From the NCBI GenBank assembly GCA_019787685.1, contig JAHNUO010000013.1:1488001-1552000 (forward strand): a stretch of 64,000 nucleotides of DNA, given 5' to 3'. The stretch comes from Chiua virens (taxonomy: Eukaryota; Basidiomycota; Agaricomycetes; Boletales; Boletaceae). The position numbers and the translations under genes are program-made. The notes below the pieces were generated by a model. The model was given only the letters and a program-made list of their open reading frames with translations. It searched no databases and was not told where the DNA came from. Below are positions 46,325 to 57,327 of this stretch, piece after piece (position 1 is the first letter of the stretch; every line of letters starts with the position of its first letter).

Positions 46325-46633
46325 TTACATGGCAACTGTACATTTATGCTTGTTTGAATTGCCAGTGAGCTTCTCCAGCTTCTCCACAATAGACTTGTCA
46401 TGTGAATTCAGGCTCGCAAATGCTTGCTCATAGTCTGACTCAGATGTGTGGGTCAAGGTGTTGAGGATGCACACTTCATCCACCAGATTCCCAGTGCCAT
46501 CCAACCATCCCTGGTCAGTGTCAGATATAGGTTTGCTAGCCTTCAGCTCAACTTCAAGCTTTGCTTTCTGATCTTGTACTTGATGTTGAAGCTTTCCCAA
46601 GCTATTCTGAAGAATCTTGAGAGTCAGTGCCAT
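46325..46633 (-). CDS. Short open frame upstream of the pogo transposase
   Basis: A 102-residue frame with a true ATG at 46633 (MALTLKILQNSLGKLQHQVQ), Lys/Gln/Glu-rich and probably coiled coil, ending NKHKCTVAM. It lies inside the terminal repeats, ahead of the helix-turn-helix region on the same strand. It may be the N-terminal extension of the transposase or a separate small protein; there is no recognisable domain. Confidence 0.45.
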   Translation of the reverse strand: MALTLKILQNSLGKLQHQVQDQKAKLEVELKASKPISDTDQGWLDGTGNLVDEVCILNTLTHTSESDYEQAFASLNSHDKSIVEKLEKLTGNSNKHKCTVAM

Positions 46634-46823
46634 AATGGGGGGCCTGGGATGGTCTCACAAGTGAATTTCGACATCATCATGTTACAGAAATTGGTCATCA
46701 TTCAGGTATTTCTGACACAACATATGGGTTATGGATTATGGGCTATGGTCGTGAAATCACTGCAAATAAACTCAGGAAATCCAAAAATGTATGGGTTGTA
46801 GGAGGATATGGGTTATACCTGGC

Positions 46824-46846
46824 ATGGGTTACAAGAGGTTCAACTG
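46824..46846 (-). repeat. Right terminal inverted repeat of pogo-like element
   Basis: Ends GGTTCAACTG followed by TA. About six ATGGGTT or ATGGGCT motifs lie just inside (46725-46830), which may be transposase binding sites. Confidence 0.95.
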
Positions 46847-47837
46847 TATCATAATACATTATTCCCACCACTTAAATAATGTTTGAGGAGGTTCTATGAG
46901 GCCATAAGCACAAATGGGGGTGAAACTAGAAAATATATTCATAGTCTTGAACCAGTGGACATATGGCTTCAAGAACTACATTCCCAGGTATCACCCATCC
47001 ATATCTGCAATATATCAGAAGCACAAGCAGGAGAGATCAAGGACAGTGAAGTTATGTCATAATCTTGTCTTAGGTACTTTTGACTCTGAACAGCTATATT
47101 GATAGCCTTTCTAGCTCATCTGTATGAGTTATTGGAGACTTTGATACATGTATTCACATGTGCTCCATTGCCTCATTGCAGATTCCCAGGAGCCTCTCAT
47201 TAAGTGCTTTCCTTTCCTTTCCTAAAATATGTTCAAAATATGAAAATGTATCGGAAAGTCCATTGTACTGTAAGTAGACTTAAAGTAGTGGAAATGAATT
47301 AGGACAAATATGTACATAAAGGATGAGTATCAATGTAGATTCAGTCATAAAAATAAAATAAAACAAGTAAAACTCTGAAAATTTGTGGGAAGTGCTTCTG
47401 AATGGGTAGTACTACATTTCATCTCTCTCTCACAAGGTGTGGTTCAAAGCTCAGGCTATCTCAGGCTGAGTCCAGTCCAGTTTCCCCTTCTGAAAAGGCC
47501 AAAACTTGAACTTGAAACCAGCAGACCACTGGCAGACGGGACTTTTATGTAAACACTGTCAAACTGCCCACATTTGCAAGTCTTTTCTGATTCATTGCAT
47601 ATGTCTAGTACTAACTTGAACATGTCCTCATTCTTGTGAGCAGTACTACTCTGAGTCTCTGGACCTCATGTTAATCTTTTTCAAGGGTTGTCATCTGTGC
47701 TAATGTAGTCACTGGGCCACTGGCATATCCTATCCTTGTTGGTTTGTATGCCATCTCCTGAGCCTCCCACTGGTGATCACTTATATTTATGTAAGTCACT
47801 CTTACTTCACTGCAGTTGATCTCCACTTCCCTGCCAG
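46847..47837. other. AT-rich island sequence, no gene
   Basis: Very few CG dinucleotides (for example one near 47250 and one near 47537) and no supported coding sequence. Confidence 0.4.
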
Positions 47838-48479
47838 GTGGTCAACTTGAATCATGATGGTACATTGCCACCAGAGGCAAAGTGGATGAGGCGTGAGATC
47901 ATTGAGGTGGCATCTCAAGCGAAGAAACTGGGCTCTAGTTGTCTCACTCTTCTACGTGGCACCTTACTGAGGATCGAACCGAGACGCATTCGCACTCGGA
48001 AGCAGACATCCAACATCCCGGTAGTGCTGTCGTGCCAGTCACAGAGGATGCAGACCCGCGCTGACGAATGTGATGCCTTCATCACTCGATGGTCCCGTGG
48101 CACGACTCGGATGATCCCTCACCTTCACGTCTCGCTCGTGCATCGAGACTCATACGAAGCTGACTATTTAGCGTCGAGTCTAGTGGGATCATGATGCTCC
48201 AGTCACCCCTCGATTCGTTTCTCCGGTATCCCAATGTAAGAGGTGACCCGGGCTTCGTTCAAGTTGATTGCATTCGTGTTTGTACAAGTCTCACCGGCTA
48301 CCCCCGCCGAGCCACTTGTCGAACTCACGGAATGTCTCCACGACGTTGCATATCCTTCCGAACACGCCCGCTGACGCACGTACACGCAGATCATAAGTCC
48401 CCCTCCACATCCTTGCAAACCACCTCTCGTAGCACGTGGCCGTACCTCATCCTCTTGCCGTTTGTCGGAAAAACCAAAT
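47838..48479. other. Transition to GC-richer sequence, unclear content
   Basis: A plus frame of 118 residues (VNLNHDGTLPPEAKWMRREI onward) at 47838-48194 has no recognisable family and no splice-supported continuation. It might be a gene fragment. CpGs become normal again in this stretch. Confidence 0.3.
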
Positions 48480-48680
48480 ATTTAATTCAATAGCTTGCAA
48501 TGCCCAAAATAAGGGCTTTTGTATCTTAATAGTATTTCAATAGATTGAAATAGAAAATTTTGATTGCAATTCTATTCCAATGCCTTGCAATCGGCAATAC
48601 AATGCGATTTTATCTCCGCGTTGAATTCTCAAGCTTATTTGAATCCATTGCAATCCTTTCCTATTGCAATAAGCGATGGG
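48480..48680. repeat. Cluster of ATTGCAAT-type palindromes
   Basis: The core TTGCAAT occurs near 48493, 48562, 48585, 48646 and 48664, often as the 8-bp palindrome ATTGCAAT, together with TTCAATAGATTGAAATAG. It may be a degenerate MITE or a binding-site cluster. Confidence 0.4.
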
Positions 48681-48839
48681 TTTTTCCGACATTGCTCGTA
48701 CACGAAAACACTGAAGTCGACGCACTGGTCCGCTACAATGATCCGGCTGATGTCAGCAATAACTATAGAGTTCAACTGAATAAACTTAACTGGCAGTATT
48801 GTCAGAAATCCCAACTGATGTTCACCTTTTCTTGTTCCT

Positions 48840-49300
48840 ATTACGGGACGGATGTCCTACGAATATTCCTCGCGAGCACCCTCTATCTCTCTCGAGTGGC
48901 GGGTCGGGTTCGACGGGTGCGGATGTGCAGGTCAACGGGCGCGGGGAGTCCTGCCAAGTCCGTCCCGTCCGGAGCGCGCGAACGGAAGTCGCCGTACGAC
49001 CTGGATCAACTTCTTTTTCGCCGTATCACGCCTCACACGACCGACACATTCCGAGAGAAACGTGTGGCGTTGTGAATCCAAGATCCCACGACGAACGCCG
49101 TTCTCGCCGCCTCTCGAGACGTCGATGATCTATGTACGCGTGATGTATGCCATTCACGCTCGTCCGCATCGGTCGTTCCCCTTGACCTTTCTCCGGACTG
49201 GCTTGGAAGTCAAACTTTAAACATCAATCGCTCGCACAATGTGCCACTGAGTGTGTGGACAGATCCCATCCGAGCACGCAGGGACACGCGCCAGTGCGAG
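48840..49300 (+). pseudogene. Diverged copy of the 3' end of the 19.6-21.8 kb gene
   Basis: Collinear similarity to 21.58-22.24 kb. Shared blocks are TATTACGGGAC, CTCTCGAGTGG, GTGCAGGTCAACG, CGCGGGGAG, TCGCCGTACGAC, GGCGTTGTGAATCC, TATGCCATTCA, TTCCCCTTG and CTTTAAA. The order is kept with small gaps, and the homology runs past the stop codon of the other copy into its 3' flank. The frame is not preserved. The two copies flank the transposon island. Confidence 0.7.
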
Positions 49301-50957
49301 CAAAGATCATAGATCGCGATACGCACGCACACCCAGCCCCTTATCGATATCGTCGCGAAATCGCTTGGCGTGGCGATATCTTCGATCTCAAAACACGAGC
49401 CGCTATCGACCGTGTTCACAACAGGGGATACATATATAGCGTGGTCACTTGCCCCTTGTATCGATTAGTATGACCCAATTGAACCCACTCGGGAATAGCT
49501 CCAAGAAGCCTCTTCGCCGTTGGATCACGAAGCAGCGGCGCCGTGTGCGACGCCCTTGGTCAGCGCAACCACGCCGCCGTCTCAGGCTCACGCACGAGGC
49601 TGAGGTCAAATCCTAGACCCACCACACGCACGCAACTCGCACGTTGCAGTCAACGTTTCGCCCGCGGGCCCATCCTCACCGGACCTTGCTCGACGGTCGA
49701 TGGGGTTCTCGTCCGTCGGATTGAAACGTGACCATAATGAACCATATAAGAAACCAGTGCGCTGCCCCCACCTCCATCAAATGGTCATTTCCAACCGTTT
49801 CGACCCGATCTGCTCCTTTCCGCATTGCCACCGTGACATGGCTATGCACTCATAGCCATTCGGGCTCAGGTGGGCTTGGATGGGCTCACGGCTCGCAGTG
49901 GTTATCCGACCAGTATATCGCTGACGGTCTCGACGGATTGAGAACGACGACAACGATCCGCGGGGGTCGGGGCTACGTGGCAAATAAAAAAATCATTGCA
50001 TTCTGGAATGATATCATGTCTGGGGTCATCAGACATGGCGCAAACCCGTAACCCTGAACAACCCCGCACTGGTAGGCACGCAGCGGCGCGCCCTTGCATT
50101 ACATACATACATTTCGGCCATTTAGTAAAACGACGAATGTGCTTGCGTCGCAAAAAGGGCATGTACCGTAATAGGCCCCTCTTCCGAACAGTGGGACATT
50201 GCGGCTGCACGCTCCCTTGCCCCTGAAATTGTGAAGCAACGACATGGTGATATGATACATTACCTTCTTCTTGCCCATATCGTGAGCATCCGTTACAGTA
50301 CTTAATGCTCTCGTACTCGGATGACCAAATGGCACCGAGAATAAATATGCCGCACGGGGATAAATTGAACCAACCCAGGCGCTAAGACATCGCGGGTGCT
50401 TGCGAGGACGGCCGCATCGAATAGAAATAAAATCGCAATGATAAGCGTAGTCGTGCATGATACATACTCACCAGAGGTGTCAAAGTCTACCGAATGGCTG
50501 AGGAGGAGAATGCTGCATGTCCGCAGTGCGGCCGCCTACTAGTCCACGCACAGAGAGTATGAATGACGTGGTCAGAATTCCACGACAAGAAGTTCTAGTG
50601 AGAAAAAGTACGCACAGGGCTATCAAAGGTACGAACCTTCTTTTTCACATTGGCGGTGGGATGAAAATCGGCACGCCGGGATCAACGCCATCAAGGTCAC
50701 CACCGATAAAGTTTCATAAGCGCCTTAATCATATCAACTAATGACATAGCAAAATGCCACAAGTCCGCAAAGGGAGCCGATTCGGGGTATGAACATGCTG
50801 TAATTGGACAAGGGAAAAAGCTATGAGGTGCAAGGAAATGTGCAATACAGGTCGATCCTCCATGACAGATGCGATCCGTTAGCCGCTTCACAGGTATCGT
50901 GAGTACTATTGTGATACGCCTCGGCAACCGAAAGACGTACTGCGGGTTTATCATTTG
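49301..50957. other. Intergenic region, no gene recognised
   Basis: About 1.65 kb with normal CpG content. Short frames on both strands lack family features or splice logic. A palindromic GGCTATG..CATAGCC lies near 49840-49860. The right part is 3' flank of MPP6. Confidence 0.4.
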
Positions 50958-51816
50958 TTACTCGATTAGTTCCAGCCTGGTCTTCTTCTTTGATTTGTCT
51001 GCATCGCCTGACGTGCGAGAGCGTTTTATCTTTGGCTTGGAAGAAGTCGGAGCACCAGTTGCGGACTGAGGGGCTGGGTTCGCAGGATTCGATGTCTTGG
51101 CTGAGTTGGCAGGGGCATCGACACCCGCTGGTCGTAAGAAAGTGGTTCCTTGGATCGAAGAGGATTGTCGCAAGTCCGTTCCGACGCCGGTCAGGTCGAA
51201 GATGGCATGCTTCGCGTCTTTAGAAGGATCCTCGTTTGACTTTTTGGACTGTCGGGCAGTGTGGGCAACGGAGGATATCGAGTGAGGTCGGATCTTTTTA
51301 GTTTGTTCGGTTGCCTGTCGGTTTATATTCTGCTGGGATATGATGTCGGTTGTTGAACTCGAGGCCTGGTAACGAGGCACGATGGTTAGCTGGGTGATCC
51401 GATGATGTAAGGACGAAGCGCGTACCTGCTGGGTAATCTCTTCGCCGCGTTTGTTAAAGACTCGCCGACCTCGTGGACACAATGGGTATGAAGGAGATAA
51501 AGATGACGGCGCGTCCGCAGCAGGCGTATCTTGAAGGGAAGGGAAGAGAAATGGAAGGTAAGATGTTTCGTAAGTAACACTGATACGCAGATGTACATTG
51601 AGTGAACAGAGGGAAAGCGGGGATAAAAACTCACGCCTTCTCGTCGCGATAAGCAGATTGGTGCCACGCATTCCTGATCTCGGGGGCTACCTCCCACTCT
51701 GCGTCGTCTTTTAAATGAGCCTGATCCGGTTTGAGGTGGGGAAGGTGCTGTGCACGACGCGCATTCTGCATGAACCGCAGACTGAGCGTTCCGGAGCTGA
51801 GCGTTTTTTCGACCAT
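50958..51816 (-). CDS. MPP6: Mpp6-type nuclear exosome cofactor
   Basis: This small RNA-binding protein docks on the nuclear RNA exosome and helps recruit the Mtr4 helicase (yeast Mpp6, human MPHOSPH6). The start at 51816 gives the conserved N-terminal motif MVEKTLSSGTLSLRFMQNAR, and the segment EWEVAPEIRNAWHQ follows. Exon 1 ends at 51635. Exon 2 (51579-51426) reads VTYETSYLPFLFPSLQD and GRRVFNKRGEEITQQ, both hallmarks of fungal Mpp6. A 60-bp intron (51425-51366) has no stop and could be mistaken for coding. Exon 3 (51365-50958) is basic and Ser/Thr-rich, contains AIFDLTGVGTDLRQ and ends in a Lys-rich nuclear-localisation-like tail (KIKRSRTSGDADKSKKKTRL). Choosing the acceptor CAG before 51579 is what preserves the SYLPFLFP motif. 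Confidence 0.88.
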
Positions 51817-52394
51817 GACGATGTGAACAAGAGGTGCTCGGAGACTGAGTCATCGGTGTATGTGATTACATCATCTATTCTCACAGGTGTCTGTATGTCT
51901 CGGAACGTAGTCGAGCAAAGCCACTCCGCGGGGGAAAAAGGGTGACACGGTCAGAATAAGGGAGCGCCAACGAAGCAAGCGACATTCGTGGCAGGATATG
52001 ATGAAATGAACAGGATTGGGCAAGGAACGACATGGACTCATATGATGATCATGTCGTGTCCGACATGGACATTGACGTTGCCTAGTTATTATGAGCACAG
52101 GATGGCCGTAAAGGGGGTGACAGGAGCTGTCCCAGGGTGTGATGAGATTCAGGTGCGATCGACTAACAAGTCCGATGCAATAGAATGGATGATATCAGGC
52201 CGGGGTTGGTGTGAGATTTGTAGATCTAGCCTAAATCTGACTGCGAATGTGCTGGCTCGCTTGTTGTGACCTCGTGGCATCGCTGTTCGTTATTTACCTG
52301 GCGGTCCGGTCACTCCAATTCTCCCTTCCCTCCAAGATATGTCCCAACATACTATATAATCCCCGTCCATCCCCTTCCCTCACAACTACCTCAA
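51817..52394. promoter_or_regulatory. Divergent intergenic region with TATA-like motif
   Basis: This separates the divergent MPP6 and the Pro-rich gene. A TATATAA-type sequence (CTATATAAT at 52352-52360) lies about 40 bp before the ATG at 52395. No coding sequence is supported. Confidence 0.4.
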
Positions 52395-53249
52395 ATGTCC
52401 TTCTACCTCCGTCCCGTCTCTGAACACTCCCCATCCCCCTCCTCATCCACCTCAACCAACACCGTACCCGACCGCAGCCCCCCCCCAAAGTCGCACATCA
52501 CCCAAAGACGACCCCTCTCCCCGAGCTCCCTCCGAGGTGACACCCCTCCTCCCCCCCATCACCCTCACTGATCATCCCCAGACCTCAACCTCACCCAAGA
52601 CACCAACCCCACCTCCCGAAAGTACCCCGCCCCACCCACCGGCCATGAACTCATGGCCCTCTTCCCCCCCGCGCCTCCCGCTAGCTTTCCCGAGATGAGG
52701 CCCGGCCCAACCAGTGGCTTCTTCCAGCGCCAGGAACGTGCCTTCTTCGCCCAGGCCGGTAAAGAGATCGTCCGTGTCCGTGTCGAGATCGACGTCCCCC
52801 CCTCTGCCTTGGATGACTCTCACAGAGCGAAAAGCAGAGAACCCTCTGCACACCTTGGCCCCCCTCGCTCCTGGCCACAACTCCATCCCCATCCGCCACA
52901 TCAAGCTCCCATCGACCAGGCTTCTTCCCCCGCGGTCCCGTTCCCGCATCCCAAACCCCCTCGTCAATCTCGCCCAATACCGGCCCCCACGCAATCACCT
53001 GCCATGTTCCCTGGTTCTCCCCATGGACAGCCACCCCAACTCCCCCTCAATCTCCATCCGCCAGCATCACATCAAAGCGGTATAACCTTACGTACACCAC
53101 CTCACGATCCACATCCTGGGACAAAAGTGGAGTTTCAGGCCCCAGAAGATTACCGAGATGACACGGACGAGGCTTGGCGCCGACCGACGCCACATGGTGA
53201 CCGCCGACGTGCTGGCAAGCACACCCGGCGCGTTATCGTCCGAACTTGA
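52395..53249 (+). CDS. Conserved Pro-rich protein of unknown function
   Basis: A two-exon gene: 52395-52536 and 52582-53249, with a 45-bp GT-AG intron. The start MSFYLRPVSEHSPSPSSSTS leads into a disordered Ser/Pro region. A distinctive folded-looking block follows the intron: YPAPPTGHELMALFPPAPP, then GPTSGFFQRQERAFFAQAGK and EIVRVRVEIDVP. About 100 Pro/His-rich residues follow, and the C-terminus is DEAWRRPTPHGDRRRAGKHT then RRVIVRT. The N-terminal block and the RRRAGKHT end are strikingly ordered compared with the rest, and I recall similar agaric proteins without an assigned function. GC content and codon choice are strongly C-rich. No membrane or signal segment is visible. Confidence 0.7.
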
Positions 53250-55437
53250 CTTGTGTGCGTCGTTATTTTCATGTCAGCCCGTCTAGCGCTCATCCTTGTT
53301 CATAGTATACTTATCCAACACTCTCGTTCGCATTTGATACCTGTTAAATATACCAAGCTTGATCTCGCCATTATATCTGTGCTATCCATCATCCCGTGTA
53401 TTTTTTTTCCTGTGCTCATTATCGCTTGAAGTATTCTGTTATAACTTAACGACGACCACTGACGACGTTATAGTATTGAGGTGATGATCACGAGTCCACA
53501 TGCTCATGTCCGCTATCCCGGAAAAAAGGCACCTGGCGTGCACTTGCAAAATAAATATACTTGATATTTTTTTCAAAAAAGAAAAAAGCAAGCGATCGAG
53601 ATCCGGCAAGTTCCGCAACATCTCCGTCGGTGCCTTGGAAAATTGCATGCACAGAATAACTTGCATTCTGCGTCTTCCACCATCGGTTTTCCCGGTGGCC
53701 GTCTGCACGCGCGTTTCTCTCACATTGCATGACGACCCGTTCGGTTCCTCTCCTTCGGGGACCAAGTGCCTGATCGAAACCAAGTCACATTTCATCCTCC
53801 ACGCATGATGAACGCGCGACGCCAGGAATTGAAGCGTGGTTACCAAACACGCATGCATCATCCTATCACGCCAACGGTATTGCAACCGGGGGGCCAAGGC
53901 CAAACCCAGCGGGTTTCAGGTGCGCTATCCGAAGCCATCTGGCCCCGTTTCGGCGTTGCTTTCTTCAGTACCCTCTCATCGTTCGTTTATTTCATTTCTG
54001 ACAAGCACTCGTCGCGAGCGTCGGTTGTTGCGACGGGGAAGATGCATGACGACCCGTGTCTCGCCCTTCCTTTTGATTCCATGCATTTCCGGAGATGTCG
54101 TATTATGCATCTTGTATTCGCTTCCTTTGCCCCCCTTTCCTCTTGCCCCCCAAAAAATTATGGCAACAAATGTAAAATGCGGACGGTGAGGCGGGGGTTC
54201 TAATGCTTCCGCAGGACATGTGCGTGCGCCCGGGCGTGCCACTGAATAGATCAAGAACGATATCGATCACGTTTTCCCGTTTTGGAGAGTGAATGACGGA
54301 ATGTGATGCCGAAACGGTGGGTGGCTTGTGCTTGGTCCAGGAACGTCGGAGTGCTCAGTTCATTGTCATTGAGCAGGTTCATCCAGACCCATTTGGCATA
54401 AACTCCGGACCGACTGGGATGTGGGTCACTCCGAGTATTAAAAAGTGATTTATCCATGGGGTTCTCACGTCTCCCTCTTGAACGCGGGTACTGCTTGTCA
54501 AAGATGATGAATGAATGGAGTCACTGAAGCGCCGGGCTGGCAGGCGGTTCTCACAGGGGATTCTGTATGGAACATTCTTAAATGTCCCGTTCGACACGGA
54601 TGCGGTGGTAAAGTTAGAGAACGGGCAGGGTAAGCTGAGCTCGGCAAGTTGGTTAAATATAACGAAAATTTGTCCCATCTAGGACGGATCCGAAATGTGA
54701 TGATGCTGATATGATCGCAATCTGGATTCGCGGAAGCAGAAAACGGAGGGGAAGAATCCATATCAACGAGATCCGACTTGCAATCACGCGACATGACGCA
54801 TGATAAGAAGGCGTTGGAGGGGCAAATGACGTGGACGTGTCACGACATGGGGTATAGAGGCGGCATGAGCTCGTCAGCGGACCAAATTGGGCGGGAATTG
54901 GGGGAATGGACTGACATAAGGAATGACACGCAGCGATCAGCTTTATCTCGGGCCCAAAGCGGAAGCGCCCCAGATCATGGCGCAAATGGGTGTGGACACA
55001 CGTTGTTCGATCACGGATGGCATCATCGTGATTCGAAAAGGAATGGGAGAGAATGGAAGCGTTGAGTGGCCGGTAAAAATGCGAGGCATCTTTTCATAAG
55101 AGACGTTTCGACAAGTACTTGGGTGATGAGACATGTGTTTGAGCATGTGTTGAGATATGGATCCCCGAAAGGGAAAAGCAACGACGGGGAACTTGTAGGA
55201 GGGTAATGTGAAGCAAGCAAGGGTCGAGGAAGTGAGCGAGTGTTGGTCGCGAGGATGTCAAGAAGAAAAGAAGTACCTCGACGCTGGAATCAATGGAATA
55301 CGACTCATGCCAAGCCCGAAGAAGACCTGCATCGGCTGCGAGGGCATATGGAAGGTCCCCCTATCTGCACGTGACCCGGTGTTTCATTATCAGCGGCACG
55401 GTTCATCCGAGCGATCGTTTCACCGACACCAAAGCCA
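53250..55437. other. Long intergenic region, no gene recognised
   Basis: About 2.2 kb. Open frames such as 53439-53903 (minus) and 53766-54203 (plus) overlap each other and show no domain or splice support. The minus frame at 54250-54457 (VYAKWVWMNLLNDNELSTPT) looks slightly protein-like but has no continuation. The right end holds the DCN1 promoter. Confidence 0.4.
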
Positions 55438-56640
55438 TGGCAAGTACGACACCCTTATGTCGTACCCGCTCTCATCCCCTTCTCTAGTCGAGATCTGCAA
55501 AGGACAATCAGTCCGAATTCTGTAACATAACCGGCTCTTCGTCAGTGCTCGTCCTCTCCTGGATCTTCCCTGATCATGCTCCGATAGGCTCAAGGATGCA
55601 AAACGTTACCTCGACAAACACAAACGTCTCGATGTCGCCATTGACACCTATTTCAACGACAGCGGCTCTCGCCGCAACGACTCGTCCGCGTCGACCAGCA
55701 AACTCACCTCCCTGTTCGAGAAATACAAAGGTATCGATCACCCATCGCACACGACCCGGCTTAATCATGGCCCACAGATGCAGATGCAGACATCATCTCC
55801 ACTCAGGGCACCCTCCAGTTCTTCAGCGATCTCGGTTTCAACCAGGAAGAAGACCAGATGGAGGACGGCCAAGATGATACACCAAAACTCTTATCGCTCG
55901 CCTATGAGCTCCAGTCGCCTCATTTAGGAGAATGGACCAGGAAAGGCTGGTTGGATGGCTGGAAGAGCATCGGGTCTGCTTCCGCCCCACACCCTACCGG
56001 TGATCTCGGACCGTTGATGGAAAGTTCTGCACAGGTGTGACACAATGGATGGCATGAAGACCGCCCTCGCACGTTTAGAAACAAAACTTGGTTCTGATCC
56101 GTCCTACTTCCGCACCATATACAACTACACATTCACGTTCGCACGGTTAGAGGGCCAGCGTAGCCTCAGTGAGTGCAACTCGAGGGCCCACGGATCGGCT
56201 GACCGCGCCCAGGAAAGGACAACGCGCTCGACTACTGGAAATCGTTGTTGAACTTTGGCGTGGGCAAGGACGCCTTGAAACATGTGCCGGTCGATGATGA
56301 CCAGGACATCGACATGGATCAAGGCCAAGGCCAAGGATGGACGAGCGATCACACAGAAATGTGGCTGGAATATATGAGGGGGAAAGATGCCGTCGCCGTT
56401 AGCAAAGATACCTGGCAAATGGTCTGTATCGAGGCCCTTCTCCACCGCTCTGTTGACGTGATGGGTACAGCTTCCTGATTTTATCCGTTCATTTGACGGG
56501 GACTTTGACAAACATGACGCTCAAGGTAATGCCATGTGTGCTTCCCTCCACAGCATGCGGCTAACGGGTGCTACGTCATCACAGCTGCTTGGCCCACCAT
56601 TATTGACCAATTCGTCGAGTGGGCAAAGGAAAGGGTTTGA
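55438..56640 (+). CDS. DCN1: Defective in cullin neddylation protein 1
   Basis: Scaffold-type E3 that promotes Nedd8 transfer to cullins and so activates SCF ubiquitin ligases. Exons read cleanly: 55488-55540 (SAKDNQSEFCNITGSS, the UBA-like start), 55588-55731 (LKDAKRYLDKHKRLDVAIDT), 55778-55973 (LQFFSDLGFNQEEDQMEDG, EWTRKGWLDGWKSIG), 56035-56168 (MKTALARLETKLGSDPSYF, RTIYNYTFTFARLEGQRS), 56213-56421 (NALDYWKSLLNFGVGKDALK, then AVSKDTWQM), 56471-56525 (LPDFIRSFDGDFDKHDAQ) and 56585-56640 (AAWPTIIDQFVEWAKERV). The potentiating-neddylation domain is complete. Each join is GT-AG and in phase. The first exon is not settled: the ATG at 55438 is the likely start, but its join to 55488 is out of phase as I read it. 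It converges on RPP14. Confidence 0.93.
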
Positions 56641-56776
56641 GCCGTGCAGCATCGTACTACTTTCCCTATACCTCGTCTACCTCGTCCCTGCATGTAGAAG
56701 CCCTTCTTTCCTTCAGTAGTGGATTGCACCACAGCTACAACGCATTGATTCGCCATCATCGGAACGGCACTGCTTT

Positions 56777-57133
56777 TCATGGGATGAGTGACGGGAGAAA
56801 CGAGGATTCTTTCACAGCAGAGTACTTGATGGAAGCGCGGGATACTCCAACGATGGCGGCCAAAAATTTCGGCGCATCGCTTGAACATGATCCACTTCAG
56901 CCCATGCGCGCCTCGATGCAGACTTGGACATACTCTGGGCTGATACGAATGACCGTCTCCGACCCAAGCTCGTCCACGGACAGGACATCGATGTAGGTGC
57001 TTGCAAAGGTGAGGCCAAACATCTCCGTGAGAGCATCCTGGATGGATTTTCGTATGCGCAGGACATCGGTGCAACGAGGCTCCATGGCGAGACGTATGTA
57101 ATGATGCGTGGGTGATGTATGGCTTAATGTCAT
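56777..57133 (-). CDS. RNase P/MRP subunit, Rpp14/Pop5 family
   Basis: A small protein subunit of the ribonuclease P and MRP complexes, which process tRNA and rRNA precursors in the nucleus. The start at 57133 gives MTLSHTSPTHHYIRLAMEPR, the first strand of the fold. The family core DVLRIRKSIQDALTEMFGLT and YIDVLSVDELGSETVIRIS follows. A 54-bp intron (56880-56933) with donor GTATGT and acceptor AAG joins to DDAPKFLAAIVGVSRASIKY and SAVKESSFLPSLIP, ending at 56777. Total length is 100 residues, slightly short for the family. Without the intron the frame stops at once, so the AAG acceptor is needed. Whether it is Rpp14 or Pop5 is not certain; the lack of the Pop5 N-terminal RYLL motif favours Rpp14. 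Confidence 0.75.
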
Positions 57134-57327
57134 GTTACTGACACGGATTAACGGGACAAGCTCAGACGTCGTCTCCTACGTCGGGTTAGAGTCTCAGTCT
57201 GAGGCTTTGGCAAAGCAAGCCTGTCCATGGAATTATGTAATCGCATACCACTCGGATGCCGCACGACATCAACTCGAACACTGAACTCGGCCCTGGCCGC
57301 ACTCCGACTTTCCCCTCCTAGTCCTAC

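Larger units (their letters stand above)
44337..46846 (-). mobile_element. Pogo/Tigger-type DNA transposon
   Basis: A 2,510-bp element bounded by TA dinucleotides (44335-44336 and 46847-46848), the target duplication expected for the Tc1/mariner superfamily. Its ends are perfect inverted repeats of 23 bp starting CAGTTGAACCTCTTGTAACC, with further subterminal ATGGGTT copies at both ends. It carries a decayed transposase on the minus strand and a short upstream open frame. Few CpGs remain. Confidence 0.92.

Noticed and set aside
47838..48194. 118-residue plus-strand frame
   Set aside because: Open but without family, splice or start context; reported only as unclear content.
53439..54203. Two long overlapping frames on opposite strands
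   Set aside because: Mutually exclusive, low complexity, no motif or intron logic.
57160..57285. Plus-strand frame reading VGLESQSEALAKQACPWNYV in the RPP14/DHHC promoter, with GT-AG pairs upstream
   Set aside because: It looks protein-like, but the upstream exons would have to lie antisense to the well-supported Rpp14-type gene, and no family match is apparent. Treated as chance.
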